From the NCBI GenBank assembly GCA_041397825.1, contig JAWKVX010000003.1, positions 744,001 to 808,000 of the forward strand: a DNA stretch of 64,000 bases, written 5' to 3'. This stretch comes from JANNSX01 sp041397825 (GTDB lineage: Bacteria > Pseudomonadota > Alphaproteobacteria > Rhizobiales > Hyphomicrobiaceae). The translations under genes were made by a program, and so were the position numbers. Below the pieces are notes generated by a model. That model was given only the letters and a program-made list of their open reading frames with translations. It was not told the origin of the DNA and did not search any database. Below, piece by piece: positions 26,533 to 35,089 of this stretch. Position 1 is the stretch's first letter. Each line of letters starts with the position of its first letter.

Positions 26533-27240
26533 TCAGATCAGGATGTCGCCGGCGATCTGGTTGGGATCGACGCCGATGACGGTGACCCAGCCCGTGCCGT
26601 AGTCGATCTCGGTGCTCCAGGTGCCGCCGGCGAAGACCGAATCGACGAAGATGTCGGTGACGTTCGTCAGCGTCAGATCGATCTCGTCGATGCCGATCTG
26701 GAAATCCCAGATGAAGTCGTCGCCGTGATAATCGTCGAAGACGAAGACGTCGAAGCCGGAGCCGCCATAGAGATCGTCGTCGCCCGTGCCGCCGATGATC
26801 AGATCATTGCCGGAGCCACCCATCACGAGGTCGTGTCCGGATCCGCCCTTGACGGTATCGTTGCCGGTCCCGCCCTTGACGGTGTCGTTGTGAGTGCCGC
26901 CATCCAGATAGTCATTGCCGCTGCCGCCGTCCAGGAAATCGTAGCCCGACTGGCCGTAGAGATCGTCGTCCTGGTTGCCACCGTAGATGTCGTCGTCGCC
27001 CGAACCGCCGTAGAGAACGTCATAGCCGGACTGACCGTAAAGAATGTCGTGACCGGTGCCGCCATAGGCCCGATCGTTGCCATAGCTCATGTAAAGGCGG
27101 TCGTTGCCGGAATCTCCATAGGCGCGGTCATTGCCCGATCCGGCATAGATCGTGTCGTTGCCGCCGTAGCCGTAAATCACGTCGGCGAGGCTCGTGCCAT
27201 AGATCGTGTTGCTCAGATTGTTGCCATAGCGCATGGCCAT
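26533..27240 (-). CDS. Small RTX-type calcium-binding repeat protein
   Basis: The 235-residue protein is almost entirely RTX nonapeptide repeats (GGxGxDxxx), running from about residue 5 to 170. Examples are YGGSGDDDIYGG, LDGGSGNDYLDGG and MGGSGNDLIIGG. Many repeats carry Tyr where Leu is usual, and several have His or Gln replacing Asp. The C-terminal part (FDVFVFDDYHGDDFIWDFQI and DEIDLTL) is the beta-sheet cap typical of type I secreted serralysin-like proteins, so Ca-dependent folding outside the cell is expected. There is no enzymatic domain and no HlyB/HlyD pair nearby. It lies downstream of bufC1 across 278 bases. Start chosen at 27240 (MAMRYGNN). Confidence 0.85.
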   Translation of the reverse strand: MAMRYGNNLSNTIYGTSLADVIYGYGGNDTIYAGSGNDRAYGDSGNDRLYMSYGNDRAYGGTGHDILYGQSGYDVLYGGSGDDDIYGGNQDDDLYGQSGYDFLDGGSGNDYLDGGTHNDTVKGGTGNDTVKGGSGHDLVMGGSGNDLIIGGTGDDDLYGGSGFDVFVFDDYHGDDFIWDFQIGIDEIDLTLTNVTDIFVDSVFAGGTWSTEIDYGTGWVTVIGVDPNQIAGDILI

Positions 27241-27518
27241 TGCTCGTCTCCTCGTCGTCTGCCGGAACGTCTCCGGCGGCCGTCTCACCCCGGGGGCCAC
27301 AAGCGTCCGACGCGTCCTGGCACCGTCCCCGTCGGCAAGCCTGATCGCCTGCCTGATGACGCGACATATAGGGATAGGAAGCTGAACCGGGGCTGAACCG
27401 ATCGGAGATAATAAAACTCTGCGCGATCAGCCTTTTAAGGGGGACTCGCGAAAGCTTTCCATGAATGCTGAATGAACGGTCGAGGCAGTGTGGCCGACGC
27501 GGCGGCCGACCGGCCACC

Positions 27519-28439
27519 TCAATCCGTCTCGGGGCCGGACAGCATGCCCTGCTCGATCCAGACCTTGAGATGCGTCGCCGCCCGCAGCGGCGCGTCAGCC
27601 TCGCCGCCATAGACGCTGACCATCTCGCAGAGGCCGGAGAAGCTCACGCCTTTGCACAGCTCGTCGAACATCATCGCCTCTTCGTAGGAGAGTGTCCGGA
27701 CGCGAGGGGTCAGCTCGGGCCGATAGACGGCGACAAGCACAGGCTCGCTCGCGATCACGACGCCGGGGCGGTCTTCGCCGGGCGTGCCGTCCCGCGCCCA
27801 GCGCCAGAGGTCGATGGCATTCGTCGCGAGGTCCAGTCGCCTGACGGAGGGATGCGGCGAAAACGTCAATCCGCCCCACATCGCCGGCGGCACGCGGGCG
27901 AGGTCCTGGAGCGTCAGGCGAGTGCCGTCGGCGGCATCGAAGGCATCGTTGAGCGCGTGCATCAGACGTGCGATGTCGGCGAGCTCGGGGCGCGCATCGT
28001 GGCTCGGCTGGCGGGCGACGTAGTCCGGGAAGCGGTCGGCATACCAGCGGGCATTCTGGGTCCGGGAAGGATGGCTTTCGATATAGCCAAAGGCGAGCTC
28101 GGCAAAGAGCGGGTCGCCGGCAACGCGCGCCAGATGGTCGAAGTCGCTGCGCAGGATCTCGAACAAGCGGGCCCGATAGGCGTGGCGATAGACGCCGAAC
28201 AGCACCTCCCGATCGACGCGCGAGCTGTCGGCGATGACGCTCAGCACCCCCTCGTCACCGTCGAGAATGGCCCGCTGGAAGAGCGATTGCAGCTCGGCGA
28301 GTGCCGGTTTCAGGCCGGGTTCGGCAGCCGGCCGGCTCCGCTTGCGTTGCCCTGGAGGGGTGTTTCCGCGGGCAGGAGCTTCTCCTGCTCTTGCGGATTC
28401 GAGAGAGCGGCCGCGGCAGGCATTGTCGTCGTCGCTCAC
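27519..28439 (-). CDS. bufC1: BufC/HvfC family protein (DUF2063), partner of MNIO enzyme, first cluster
   Basis: Partner protein of DUF692 enzymes, thought to help present the peptide substrate. From about residue 43 the sequence matches the DUF2063 domain: LAELQSLFQRAIL, then REVLFGVYRHAYRARLFEIL, FAELAFGYIESHPSRTQNARW and a C-terminal wHTH-like domain. The start overlaps the bufB1 stop as ATGA, so the first 42 residues (Arg/Pro/Gly-rich) are translated. They are absent from the second BufC at 57.0 kb and coincide with a DNA palindrome, so they look like an inserted repeat. Last gene of the bufA1-B-C operon. Symbol by homology to bufferin clusters. Confidence 0.85.
   Translation of the reverse strand: MSDDDNACRGRSLESARAGEAPARGNTPPGQRKRSRPAAEPGLKPALAELQSLFQRAILDGDEGVLSVIADSSRVDREVLFGVYRHAYRARLFEILRSDFDHLARVAGDPLFAELAFGYIESHPSRTQNARWYADRFPDYVARQPSHDARPELADIARLMHALNDAFDAADGTRLTLQDLARVPPAMWGGLTFSPHPSVRRLDLATNAIDLWRWARDGTPGEDRPGVVIASEPVLVAVYRPELTPRVRTLSYEEAMMFDELCKGVSFSGLCEMVSVYGGEADAPLRAATHLKVWIEQGMLSGPETD
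28366..28396. repeat. Palindromic element within the 5' end of bufC1
   Basis: GCAGGAG at 28372-28378 and CTCCTGC at 28382-28388 form a 7-base hairpin. An outer stem CCGC/GCGG lies at 28366-28369 and 28393-28396. The surrounding GC-rich sequence encodes the non-conserved N-terminal extension of BufC1, as expected of a small inserted intergenic-type repeat. Confidence 0.45.
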
Positions 28440-29299
28440 CGCACGGCCTCCCGGGGACCGAGCCTGGGCAGGATCTCGCGGGCGATGCGGCGGGCCGTAT
28501 CGAGCTCGGCGACCACCTCGGCGAGCGGTGGAATGTGATCATCCCGTTCGATCATGGTCGAGACGGGTCCGAAGCGGCGGACTGCATGAGCATAGAGATC
28601 CCAAACATCCGCCGGCACGTCATGATCGTGCGTGTCGATGATATGCGTCAGGTTGTGCTCGTGGCCGGCGAGGTGAAACTGAACGACCCGGTCGGCCGGA
28701 ATGGCGTCTATGAAGGCCCGCCCCTCGAACTCGTGATTGAAGGCGGATACGTAGACATTGTTGACGTCGAGCACGAGCCAGCAGCCGGTGCGCCGCGTCA
28801 GCTCGGCAATGAACTCCCATTCCGGCATGGTCGAGTGCGGGAAGCGGACATAGCTCGAGACATTCTCGATGGCGATCTGGCGACCAAGGATTTCCTGAAC
28901 CTGGTCGACGCGCCGGACGACGTGGTCGAGCGCCTCCTCGGTGTAGGGGATCGGCAGCAGGTCGTGCAGATTGATCCCATGCACGCCCGTCCAGCAAAGA
29001 TGATCTGAGATCCACTCGGGCTCGACATGCGCGGCAAGCGCCTTCAAACGCGTGAGATAGTCCCTGTCGAGCGGTGCCGTCGAGGCGATCGACAGCGAGA
29101 CGCCGTGCAGGACCACGGGATAGCGGGCACGGATTCGGTCGAGCATGGCGCGCGGCCGGCCGCCATCGCCCATGTAGTTCTCCGAGATCGCCTCGAACCA
29201 GTCGATGTCGGGCTGGCCTTCCAGAATGTCGTGGTAGTGCTTCGGCCTGAGACCGAGGCCGAATCCCAGATAGCGCGGCTTGGTATCGAGGGGCGTCAT
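28436..29299 (-). CDS. bufB1: BufB family MNIO (DUF692) peptide-modifying oxidase, first cluster
   Basis: Multinuclear iron-dependent oxidase of the DUF692/TIM-barrel family. It modifies cysteine residues of a genetically linked precursor. The 287-residue protein shows the family motifs in order: GLGLRPKHYHDILEG, WFEAISENYMGDGG, VLHGVSLSIAS, IPYTEEALDHVVRRVDQVQ, IENVSSYVRF, LDVNNVYVSAFNHEF and FHLAGHEHN, with DTHDHDV. The His/Glu/Asp residues in these motifs are the iron ligands in the family. It lies between bufA1 (72 bases upstream) and bufC1 (ATGA overlap). The ATG at 29299 is used; nearby upstream frames are not conserved. Confidence 0.93.
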   Translation of the reverse strand: MTPLDTKPRYLGFGLGLRPKHYHDILEGQPDIDWFEAISENYMGDGGRPRAMLDRIRARYPVVLHGVSLSIASTAPLDRDYLTRLKALAAHVEPEWISDHLCWTGVHGINLHDLLPIPYTEEALDHVVRRVDQVQEILGRQIAIENVSSYVRFPHSTMPEWEFIAELTRRTGCWLVLDVNNVYVSAFNHEFEGRAFIDAIPADRVVQFHLAGHEHNLTHIIDTHDHDVPADVWDLYAHAVRRFGPVSTMIERDDHIPPLAEVVAELDTARRIAREILPRLGPREAVR

Positions 29300-29371
29300 G
29301 GTCGATCCCTTGAACAAGAAGGGCCCGCCGTCGGTGCCGGCGAGCCCCGTCCGTCTGCGATGGTTCTGGGA

Positions 29372-29629
29372 TCAGCCCTCGACCGTGCCGCCGGCGGCCT
29401 CGCACTCGACCTTCGTCATCTCGAGGAAGCCCTGGCCCTTGCAAGCGTTGAGGCCCTTGCAGGAGCTGTTGGCCGTCTTGCAGGCGCTCTGGCCCTTGCA
29501 ATCGTTGACTCCGACGCAGTGTATCTTTGCCTCGTCGGCACTGACCGACGTGGTGGCGATCGTGCCGCTGAGCAGCATGACGGCGGCGGAGGCTGCAAGC
29601 ACGGCGCCGGAGGTTTTCGCGAGCTTCAT
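29372..29629 (-). CDS. bufA1: BufA1-type periplasmic bufferin precursor
   Basis: Small exported precursor of a modified, metal-binding peptide, 85 residues. A signal peptide (about residues 1-31, LAASAAVMLLSGTIATTSVS) is followed by a mature part with six Cys in the spaced pattern CVGVNDCKGQSACKTA, then CKGLNACKGQGF, and a last Cys in KVECEAAGG. This NDCKG/SACKT/NACKGQG pattern is characteristic of BufA1 bufferins. Cys residues of bufferins are modified by the MNIO enzyme to copper-binding groups (family knowledge). The ATG at 29629 gives a textbook signal peptide. First gene of the bufA1-B-C operon, 68 bases downstream of the cyclase gene. Confidence 0.9.
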   Translation of the reverse strand: MKLAKTSGAVLAASAAVMLLSGTIATTSVSADEAKIHCVGVNDCKGQSACKTANSSCKGLNACKGQGFLEMTKVECEAAGGTVEG

Positions 29630-29697
29630 GAGGGTTCTCCCATAGGGTGAGATCAAGGTACGTGGACGAGCAAATGCTAGGCTTGGCCGGACTGGCA

Positions 29698-31455
29698 TTA
29701 CAATTCACGTCTGATCAAGGTGTCGTTATCGGCCGATTGCGGCTGAATTCGAGCGGCATCCGGACCGGCCGGCGTTCCCGGCACCTCCGGCAGCCTCTGC
29801 CCCGAAGGGATCAGCGTGACACTGAGCGGCCGATCCAGCCCCCGGATGCTTACCAGTTTCGCTGCAAAACCCGGCAAGGCGACGCCGGCCAGATCGAGCA
29901 CCGCCTCAGAGACGATCGCCTGGCATCGCTCCTCCTTGGTCAAGGCCTCGAGGCGGGCAGCGGCGTTCACGGTCTCGCCGATCACGTCGATCGTCATGCT
30001 CGCGGGATGACCGATCTCGCCGAGCACGACCGGGCCGGCGTGCAGCCCGAGACCGATCTCGACGGGCTGGCCGAGCTCAGAGGCAAGCTCGGCGTTCGCA
30101 TCGGCGAGCGCGAGGTCGATGGCACGAACGGCTCTGAGAGCCTGACGGGTCCCGATAGCGCCGCCGGACTCGCGTCCAAACACGGCCAGGAGCCCGTCGC
30201 CAAGGTATTTCTCGATCCAGCCGCCCTCCTTGCGAATGGCCTCGCCCAGATGCTCGAACAGGCGGTTGAGAACGAAGATCACGTCATAGGGAAGCCGGCC
30301 CTGGGTCATGCGCGTGAAGCCCCGGATGTCGAGGAACAGCACGGCGACCGTCCGTTCGACACCGTGCTGCTCGACACTCGTGAGTAGGCCGCCGAGCAGT
30401 CGCCGGCTGCCCGGCTTCACCAGCCGGGTGACGCTCATGTCTGCCGCCGGCCGTATCTGGCAGGCAAGGCGAATGTCGGGTCCTGCGCCGATCCGCTCGA
30501 GCGTTCGTCTCTCAGCGAGAGTGGCCGGCGCCAGGCCCTGAGCGCCCGATCCGATCTGAACGCGACAGGTCGAGCAGCGCCCGCGGCCGCCGCAGACAGA
30601 CGCATGCGGGACGCCTTTGCGGCGGCTGATCTCCAGCAGGGTCGGTCCGAGCACGGAGCGGACCTTCGGGCCGGCAAGATAAGTGATGCCGATCCGTGGC
30701 CCGAGATAGATGAGAAAGGTGCGGAGGCCGATCAGGGCAAAGGCCGTTGCGACCAGGCCGGCGAATGCCCATCGCAGGGCGACGGCGATCTCGGCGAGCC
30801 AGGCGACCGTCCCGCTCTCCGGGAACTGCACCTCCTCCTTGAATGTGTCGATCTCGCCCGGCTCCAACAGGAAGTCGGCGACCTCGCGCCCGGCCGAGAT
30901 GAACCCGGCCAGCCCCAGCAACGGCACGGCGACGGCGACGACGAGTGCGAGCGGCTGCAGCGGCCGGTATCCCGGCCACAGCCGGAGCCAGAAATGCAAG
31001 CCGATGCAACCATGCGTCCAGACGATGACGAGGAGCAGGCTCTGCTCGATCGCCATGCCTGGCCAGAGTTGGGCCAGCTCGTAGAGGTAGTTGTCGTTGA
31101 CGTCATAGAAGGTGTAGGCGACCCGCGTCGCAATGACATGCGGGATGAGCAGGAGCGGGATGAGCAGGCCGCTGGCGATCTGAACGACCTCCCAGAGCGG
31201 CATCATGAGGGTCGAGCGGCGGGCGACGCGGAGAAGAGCGAGGCTCACATGCACGACAAGCGCGCCGATCAGTATGGCACCACCGAGCCAGGATCGCGTG
31301 ACGGTCGTCCGCCATTCGTGCACGACCTCCATGGTGTCGAGGCCGAACAGTCCGACCGCGTGATTGAGAAAGTGCGTCAAGGCGAACGCAAAGAGGATGA
31401 GGCCGGAAACGAGCCTCAGGCGCTGCAGGAGATTCCCGGCGATAAGAATGTGCAT
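29698..31455 (-). CDS. Membrane adenylate/guanylate cyclase with heme-type anchor and 2Fe-2S ferredoxin domain
   Basis: 585-residue fusion. Residues 1-260 contain about six membrane helices with His residues in or near them (ALTHFLNHAVG, ALVVHVSL, LIPHVIAT, WTHGCIGLHFW), like the succinate-dehydrogenase cytochrome-b type anchors of some rhizobial cyclases. A plant-type ferredoxin domain follows, with CGGRGRCSTCRV near residue 288 and LACQIRP near 332. The C-terminal class III cyclase has metal Asps in LFLDIRGFTRM and KYLGDGLLAVFG and the NAAAR transition-state motif near residue 499. The architecture suggests that a quinone or redox signal sets cAMP output. It is co-directional with bufA1. 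Whether the product is cAMP or cGMP cannot be told. Confidence 0.87.
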   Translation of the reverse strand: MHILIAGNLLQRLRLVSGLILFAFALTHFLNHAVGLFGLDTMEVVHEWRTTVTRSWLGGAILIGALVVHVSLALLRVARRSTLMMPLWEVVQIASGLLIPLLLIPHVIATRVAYTFYDVNDNYLYELAQLWPGMAIEQSLLLVIVWTHGCIGLHFWLRLWPGYRPLQPLALVVAVAVPLLGLAGFISAGREVADFLLEPGEIDTFKEEVQFPESGTVAWLAEIAVALRWAFAGLVATAFALIGLRTFLIYLGPRIGITYLAGPKVRSVLGPTLLEISRRKGVPHASVCGGRGRCSTCRVQIGSGAQGLAPATLAERRTLERIGAGPDIRLACQIRPAADMSVTRLVKPGSRRLLGGLLTSVEQHGVERTVAVLFLDIRGFTRMTQGRLPYDVIFVLNRLFEHLGEAIRKEGGWIEKYLGDGLLAVFGRESGGAIGTRQALRAVRAIDLALADANAELASELGQPVEIGLGLHAGPVVLGEIGHPASMTIDVIGETVNAAARLEALTKEERCQAIVSEAVLDLAGVALPGFAAKLVSIRGLDRPLSVTLIPSGQRLPEVPGTPAGPDAARIQPQSADNDTLIRREL

Positions 31456-31592
31456 CGGTGGACATTGCCATGGGCGCGGGTAGGCACGCCAGATGGACGA
31501 AGGGGCGGCTCCTCCGTTGTGACGTCCGGGCTGTGGATCACGCGGGCAGCCGGCGCTTGCGCCCGGAGCCTGAGCATGGAATGGCTTTCGCC

Positions 31593-32030
31593 ATGCCTCT
31601 GCACATTATCAAGCTCTGTGTCGGCGTCGACAGCATCGAGCATCTGGCGGCGTTGGACCGCGAGGAGCTGAAGCGTCTCAAGCGTGAGCGCAGAAAGCCG
31701 GAGCTTGTCTTCCAGACTCGGCAGATGCCGAAACGGGCCGGCGAAATCGTTCCCGGCGGCTCCGTCTACTGGGTCATCAAGGGCGTGGTGCAGGTGCGCC
31801 AGCCTTTGCTGGCGCTCCGTCCGGCGAAGACGCGGGAAGGGCTCCCGGCCTGCGACATGGTCTTCGCCAACACGTTGGTCGCGGTCCGGCCCGTGCCGCG
31901 ACGGGCCTTCCAGGGGTGGCGCTATCTCGAGGAGAGCGATGCGCCTCCGGATCTCAGCGGCGATGCCAAGGCGATACAGAAAATTCCGGAGAGCATGCGC
32001 CGCGAGCTGATGGCATTGGGGCTGATTTGA
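31593..32030 (+). CDS. DUF1489 family protein
   Basis: Conserved alphaproteobacterial protein of unknown function, 145 residues from the ATG at 31593. The family pattern is MPLHIIKLCVGVDSIEHL at the start, TRQMPKRAGEIVPGGSVYWVIKG in the middle, and RAFQGWRYLE near the C-terminus. An ATG at 31581 would add four residues. It is transcribed away from the cyclase gene and converges with the DUF4846 gene. Confidence 0.88.
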   Translation: MPLHIIKLCVGVDSIEHLAALDREELKRLKRERRKPELVFQTRQMPKRAGEIVPGGSVYWVIKGVVQVRQPLLALRPAKTREGLPACDMVFANTLVAVRPVPRRAFQGWRYLEESDAPPDLSGDAKAIQKIPESMRRELMALGLI

Positions 32031-32042
32031 GCAGCGTCCGGC

Positions 32043-32894
32043 TCACTTCCACCGCTTCAGCTGGTCGGCCTCGAACGTCCATTCCGGTGTCACGAGCTTG
32101 GCGCCGAAGTCGACGGCATACCAGGGTGAGCCGCCCCCTACGGACGGATTCAGGACGACGTGCATGTCCTGCGCCGGCATGTAGCTCTGCAACAGGAGGA
32201 ATCGCCGGTCTCCGGTCGTCGGGCTCTCGGCCATGTCGACGACCAGCATGGCATGTCCGGGAAAGCCGCCCTTGATGAAGAGATCGCCGATCTGCATTTC
32301 GTCGACCGGAACCGAATGGAGCTCGCGGGAGAGCGAATAGGTGCCGGCATAGGCGAAGATCTGATCCATGTAGCGGCGGAAGGAGGCGTAGCTCGCATCG
32401 GCCTTGCCCTTGCGCGACCAGGCGACACCTTTCGATTTCGGGATCGGGCGCAATCCGGTCGACCAGCGCTTGAAGTCGACCCTGCCGCCATTGGTGTAGT
32501 CGAAGCCGATCTCGGAGGTCTTGCCGCGGCTCAGGAGATATTCCGCCCTGAGCCGCATGATGGCATCGGCACATTGCTGGAGATCCTTCGTACCGACATC
32601 GATGTCGATGACGGCGGCCGGCGGGGCTGTCCAGAACTTCGGTAGGCCGTTGTAGAGAGAGACCATGCTGCCCTTGGGCTTCAGCGGCAGGCCGCGCAGC
32701 CATTCGGCGAAGCTGCCGGGCTCTGCCGGAATGCGCTCGAAGCCGTCCGGTGGTGAGATGCGCTGACTGAGCGTGTCGGCCTCCACCGGTGCGGCACTGC
32801 GCCAGGGATAGGCCGGTGCCCCGGAGGCCGGACCGATGGCGATCATGGGCATCAGGAAAAGCGCGGCAATGCAACTCAATCGGGTCTTCAGCAT
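32043..32894 (-). CDS. DUF4846 domain-containing exported protein
   Basis: 283-residue protein with a signal peptide (CIAALFLMPMIAIGPASGAP). The mature domain has the DUF4846 pattern: RISPPDGFERIPAEPGSFAE, AVIDIDVGTKDLQQCADAIM with RLRAEYLL, and a C-terminal GHAMLVVDMA and PSVGGGSPWY. The conserved Cys and the GHAMLVVD His suggest an NlpC/P60- or transglutaminase-like fold, but no function is known. It has no clear operon partner. Confidence 0.8.
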   Translation of the reverse strand: MLKTRLSCIAALFLMPMIAIGPASGAPAYPWRSAAPVEADTLSQRISPPDGFERIPAEPGSFAEWLRGLPLKPKGSMVSLYNGLPKFWTAPPAAVIDIDVGTKDLQQCADAIMRLRAEYLLSRGKTSEIGFDYTNGGRVDFKRWSTGLRPIPKSKGVAWSRKGKADASYASFRRYMDQIFAYAGTYSLSRELHSVPVDEMQIGDLFIKGGFPGHAMLVVDMAESPTTGDRRFLLLQSYMPAQDMHVVLNPSVGGGSPWYAVDFGAKLVTPEWTFEADQLKRWK

Positions 32895-32997
32895 GGCCCT
32901 GACGTATCCAGCAATCCCGGCGGGTTTGTGGAGATGGCCTTGGTTAACGCTTCGTCAACAGGGTGGTCGCCATACTAGGCCCATCCGGAGGACCGCG

Positions 32998-33354
32998 ATG
33001 CTTTCCAAGGCCGCCCGATCGATCGGCCAGACGCTGATGCTCGGCGAGGCCGACATCTACGCCCGCTTCGCCGTGCTCTTCGCCATCGGCGTCGCCGGGA
33101 TCGTGGTGTTCTATTGGTCGCTCATCGCCACCATTCAGATTCTTGCCCAGGAGGCGGGCTCCGGCCTCGACGACGGTAGCAGCGCCGCAGCCTTCGGCCT
33201 CGGCGTCCTGCTGTGGGCCGGGCTCGCGCCCATCCTTCGCTTTCTCGTGACGGATCTGCCGGAACTCGCGCGACAGGTCATCAAAGAGAAGAGCCACTAT
33301 CTGCTGATGGGGCTGGCGCTCGCCGTATCCTCGCTGGTGTTGCTCCTGGCATAG
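32998..33354 (+). CDS. Small membrane protein of unknown function
   Basis: 118 residues with three hydrophobic segments: FAVLFAIGVAGIVVFYWSLI, AAFGLGVLLWAGLAPILRFL and LLMGLALAVSSLVLLLA. The loop LVTDLPELARQVIKEKSHY is hydrophilic. A GGAGGA ribosome site precedes the ATG at 32998. It is divergent from the DUF4846 gene. I do not recognise the family. Confidence 0.6.
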   Translation: MLSKAARSIGQTLMLGEADIYARFAVLFAIGVAGIVVFYWSLIATIQILAQEAGSGLDDGSSAAAFGLGVLLWAGLAPILRFLVTDLPELARQVIKEKSHYLLMGLALAVSSLVLLLA

Positions 33355-33480
33355 TCTCCCCGAAAGCTGTCGCCAAACGGCAATCTCTCCCCTACAACAT
33401 GAGGGCTCAGGCTCGGAGCGCCGGTGTGCGAAATCGTGCCGAGACCGTATCATTCATTGGAGCAGGGAAGGGCCCAGGTG

Positions 33481-35064
33481 ATGAAAATCAACGATATGAA
33501 GTGGCTCGCTCGGAAGGGCAAGATGAACCGCCGCGAGTTCGTGCAGTTGGCGATTGCCGCGGGCGTGACGGTCGCAACGGCAGAGACCATGTTCGTCGAG
33601 GCGGTTCGCGCCGAGCCGAAGAAGGGTGGAATGCTGCGCGCGGCCGTGGGGCACGGCGAAACCAACGACACGCTCGATCCGGCCATCTGGGGCAATGCCA
33701 TGGAGGCCGATGTCGGCTTCATGATCTCGACGCCGCTGACCGAGATCGACCAGAAAACCAACGTCGTGCCGGGTCTCGCCGAGAGCTGGGAGCCGTCGGA
33801 CGGCGCCAAGAAGTGGGTCTTCAAGCTCCGCAAGGGCGTGACGTTCCACAACGGCAAGACGCTCGATTCGGGCGACGTGGTGGCGACCTACAATCATCAT
33901 CGCAATCCGGATTCGAAATCGGCGGTCAAATCCATTCTCGAACAGGTCGAGGACGTGAAGGCCGACGGGCCCGAGACGGTGATCTTCACGCTGAAGAGCG
34001 GCAGCGCCGACTTCCCCTATGTTGCGAGCGACTATCACCTGCCGATCTTCCAGGCCAAGGATGACAAGATCGACTGGCAGTCGGGCATCGGCACCGGGCC
34101 GTTCATTCTCGAGAAGTTCGAGCCCGGCGTCAGCGCCAAGTTTAAGCGCAACCCGAACTTCTTCCGTTCGGACGCTCCGTATTTCGACGAGGTCGAGTTG
34201 CTGACTGTCGTCGATGTCGCCGCACGGACGAGCGCGCTGCAGACCGGGGATGTCCACTATATCGACCGGTGCGACCTGAAGACGATCGGTCTGCTCGAGC
34301 AGAATTCGGATCTGAAGATCACCAACGTCACGGGCTTTGCGCACTATGTCGTGCCGATGGACGTCCGCGTGGCGCCTTTCGACAATCCCGACATCCGCAA
34401 CGCCCTCAAGTTCGCCATCGACCGCGACGAGATTGTCAAGAAGGTGCTTTTGGGCTACGGCACGCCTGGCAACGACACCCCGCTCGCGCCGTCGATCAAG
34501 TTCGCCACCAGTCCGGAGCCCGTCCACAAATACGATCCGGACAAGGTCAAGTTCCACCTCGGCAAGGCGGGCGTCTCCTCGCTCAAGATCGACCTGTCGG
34601 CGGCGGACGCGGCCTTCGCCGGCGCGGTCGATGCGGCGCTGCTCATGAAGGAGCAGGCGGCCAAGGTCGGCATCGAGATCAATGTCATCAAGGAAGCCAA
34701 CGATGGTTACTGGGACAATGTCTGGATGAAGAAGCCGTGGTGCTTCTCCTACTGGGGAGGCCGGCCAACGGCCGACTGGATGCTAACGACGGCCTATGCG
34801 GCGGACGCGGCCTGGAACGACACGTTCTGGAAGAACGACAAATTCAACGAGCTGATGCTCGCCGCCCGCGCCGAGACCGACGAGGCCAAGCGCGCCGCCG
34901 CCTATTCCGAGATGCAGCAGATCCTCCACGACGACGGCGGCATCATCGTGCTGATGTTCAACAACTTCGTGTCGGCGCATTCCTCGAAGCTCGCGCACGG
35001 CGACCTGAACTCCAACTACGACCACGACGGGGGTTACCTGTACTCGCGCTGGTGGTTCGCCTGA
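33481..35064 (+). CDS. ABC transporter substrate-binding protein (family 5, peptide/nickel type)
   Basis: Periplasmic binding protein of the DppA/OppA family, 527 residues. The N-terminus contains MNRREFVQLAIAAGVTVATA, a twin-Arg motif (RREFVQ) followed by a weakly hydrophobic stretch, so Tat export is likely. Family motifs are GLAESWEPSDGAKKWVFKLR, GVTFHNGKTLDSGDVVATYN, GTGPFILEKFEPG, and DIRNALKFAIDRDEIV near residue 305. No permease or ATPase genes are adjacent, so it is an orphan binding protein. The next gene encodes an enolase-superfamily enzyme, so the ligand may not be a peptide. A terminator follows. Confidence 0.9.
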   Translation: MKINDMKWLARKGKMNRREFVQLAIAAGVTVATAETMFVEAVRAEPKKGGMLRAAVGHGETNDTLDPAIWGNAMEADVGFMISTPLTEIDQKTNVVPGLAESWEPSDGAKKWVFKLRKGVTFHNGKTLDSGDVVATYNHHRNPDSKSAVKSILEQVEDVKADGPETVIFTLKSGSADFPYVASDYHLPIFQAKDDKIDWQSGIGTGPFILEKFEPGVSAKFKRNPNFFRSDAPYFDEVELLTVVDVAARTSALQTGDVHYIDRCDLKTIGLLEQNSDLKITNVTGFAHYVVPMDVRVAPFDNPDIRNALKFAIDRDEIVKKVLLGYGTPGNDTPLAPSIKFATSPEPVHKYDPDKVKFHLGKAGVSSLKIDLSAADAAFAGAVDAALLMKEQAAKVGIEINVIKEANDGYWDNVWMKKPWCFSYWGGRPTADWMLTTAYAADAAWNDTFWKNDKFNELMLAARAETDEAKRAAAYSEMQQILHDDGGIIVLMFNNFVSAHSSKLAHGDLNSNYDHDGGYLYSRWWFA

Positions 35065-35089
35065 TCGAGGGATGCATGCCATCTCCGGG

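Noticed and set aside
26760..27200. Short DNA repeats suggestive of a CRISPR or VNTR array
   Set aside because: The periodicity is the 27-base unit of RTX nonapeptide codons; no direct repeat with unique spacers exists. No CRISPR array was seen in the window.
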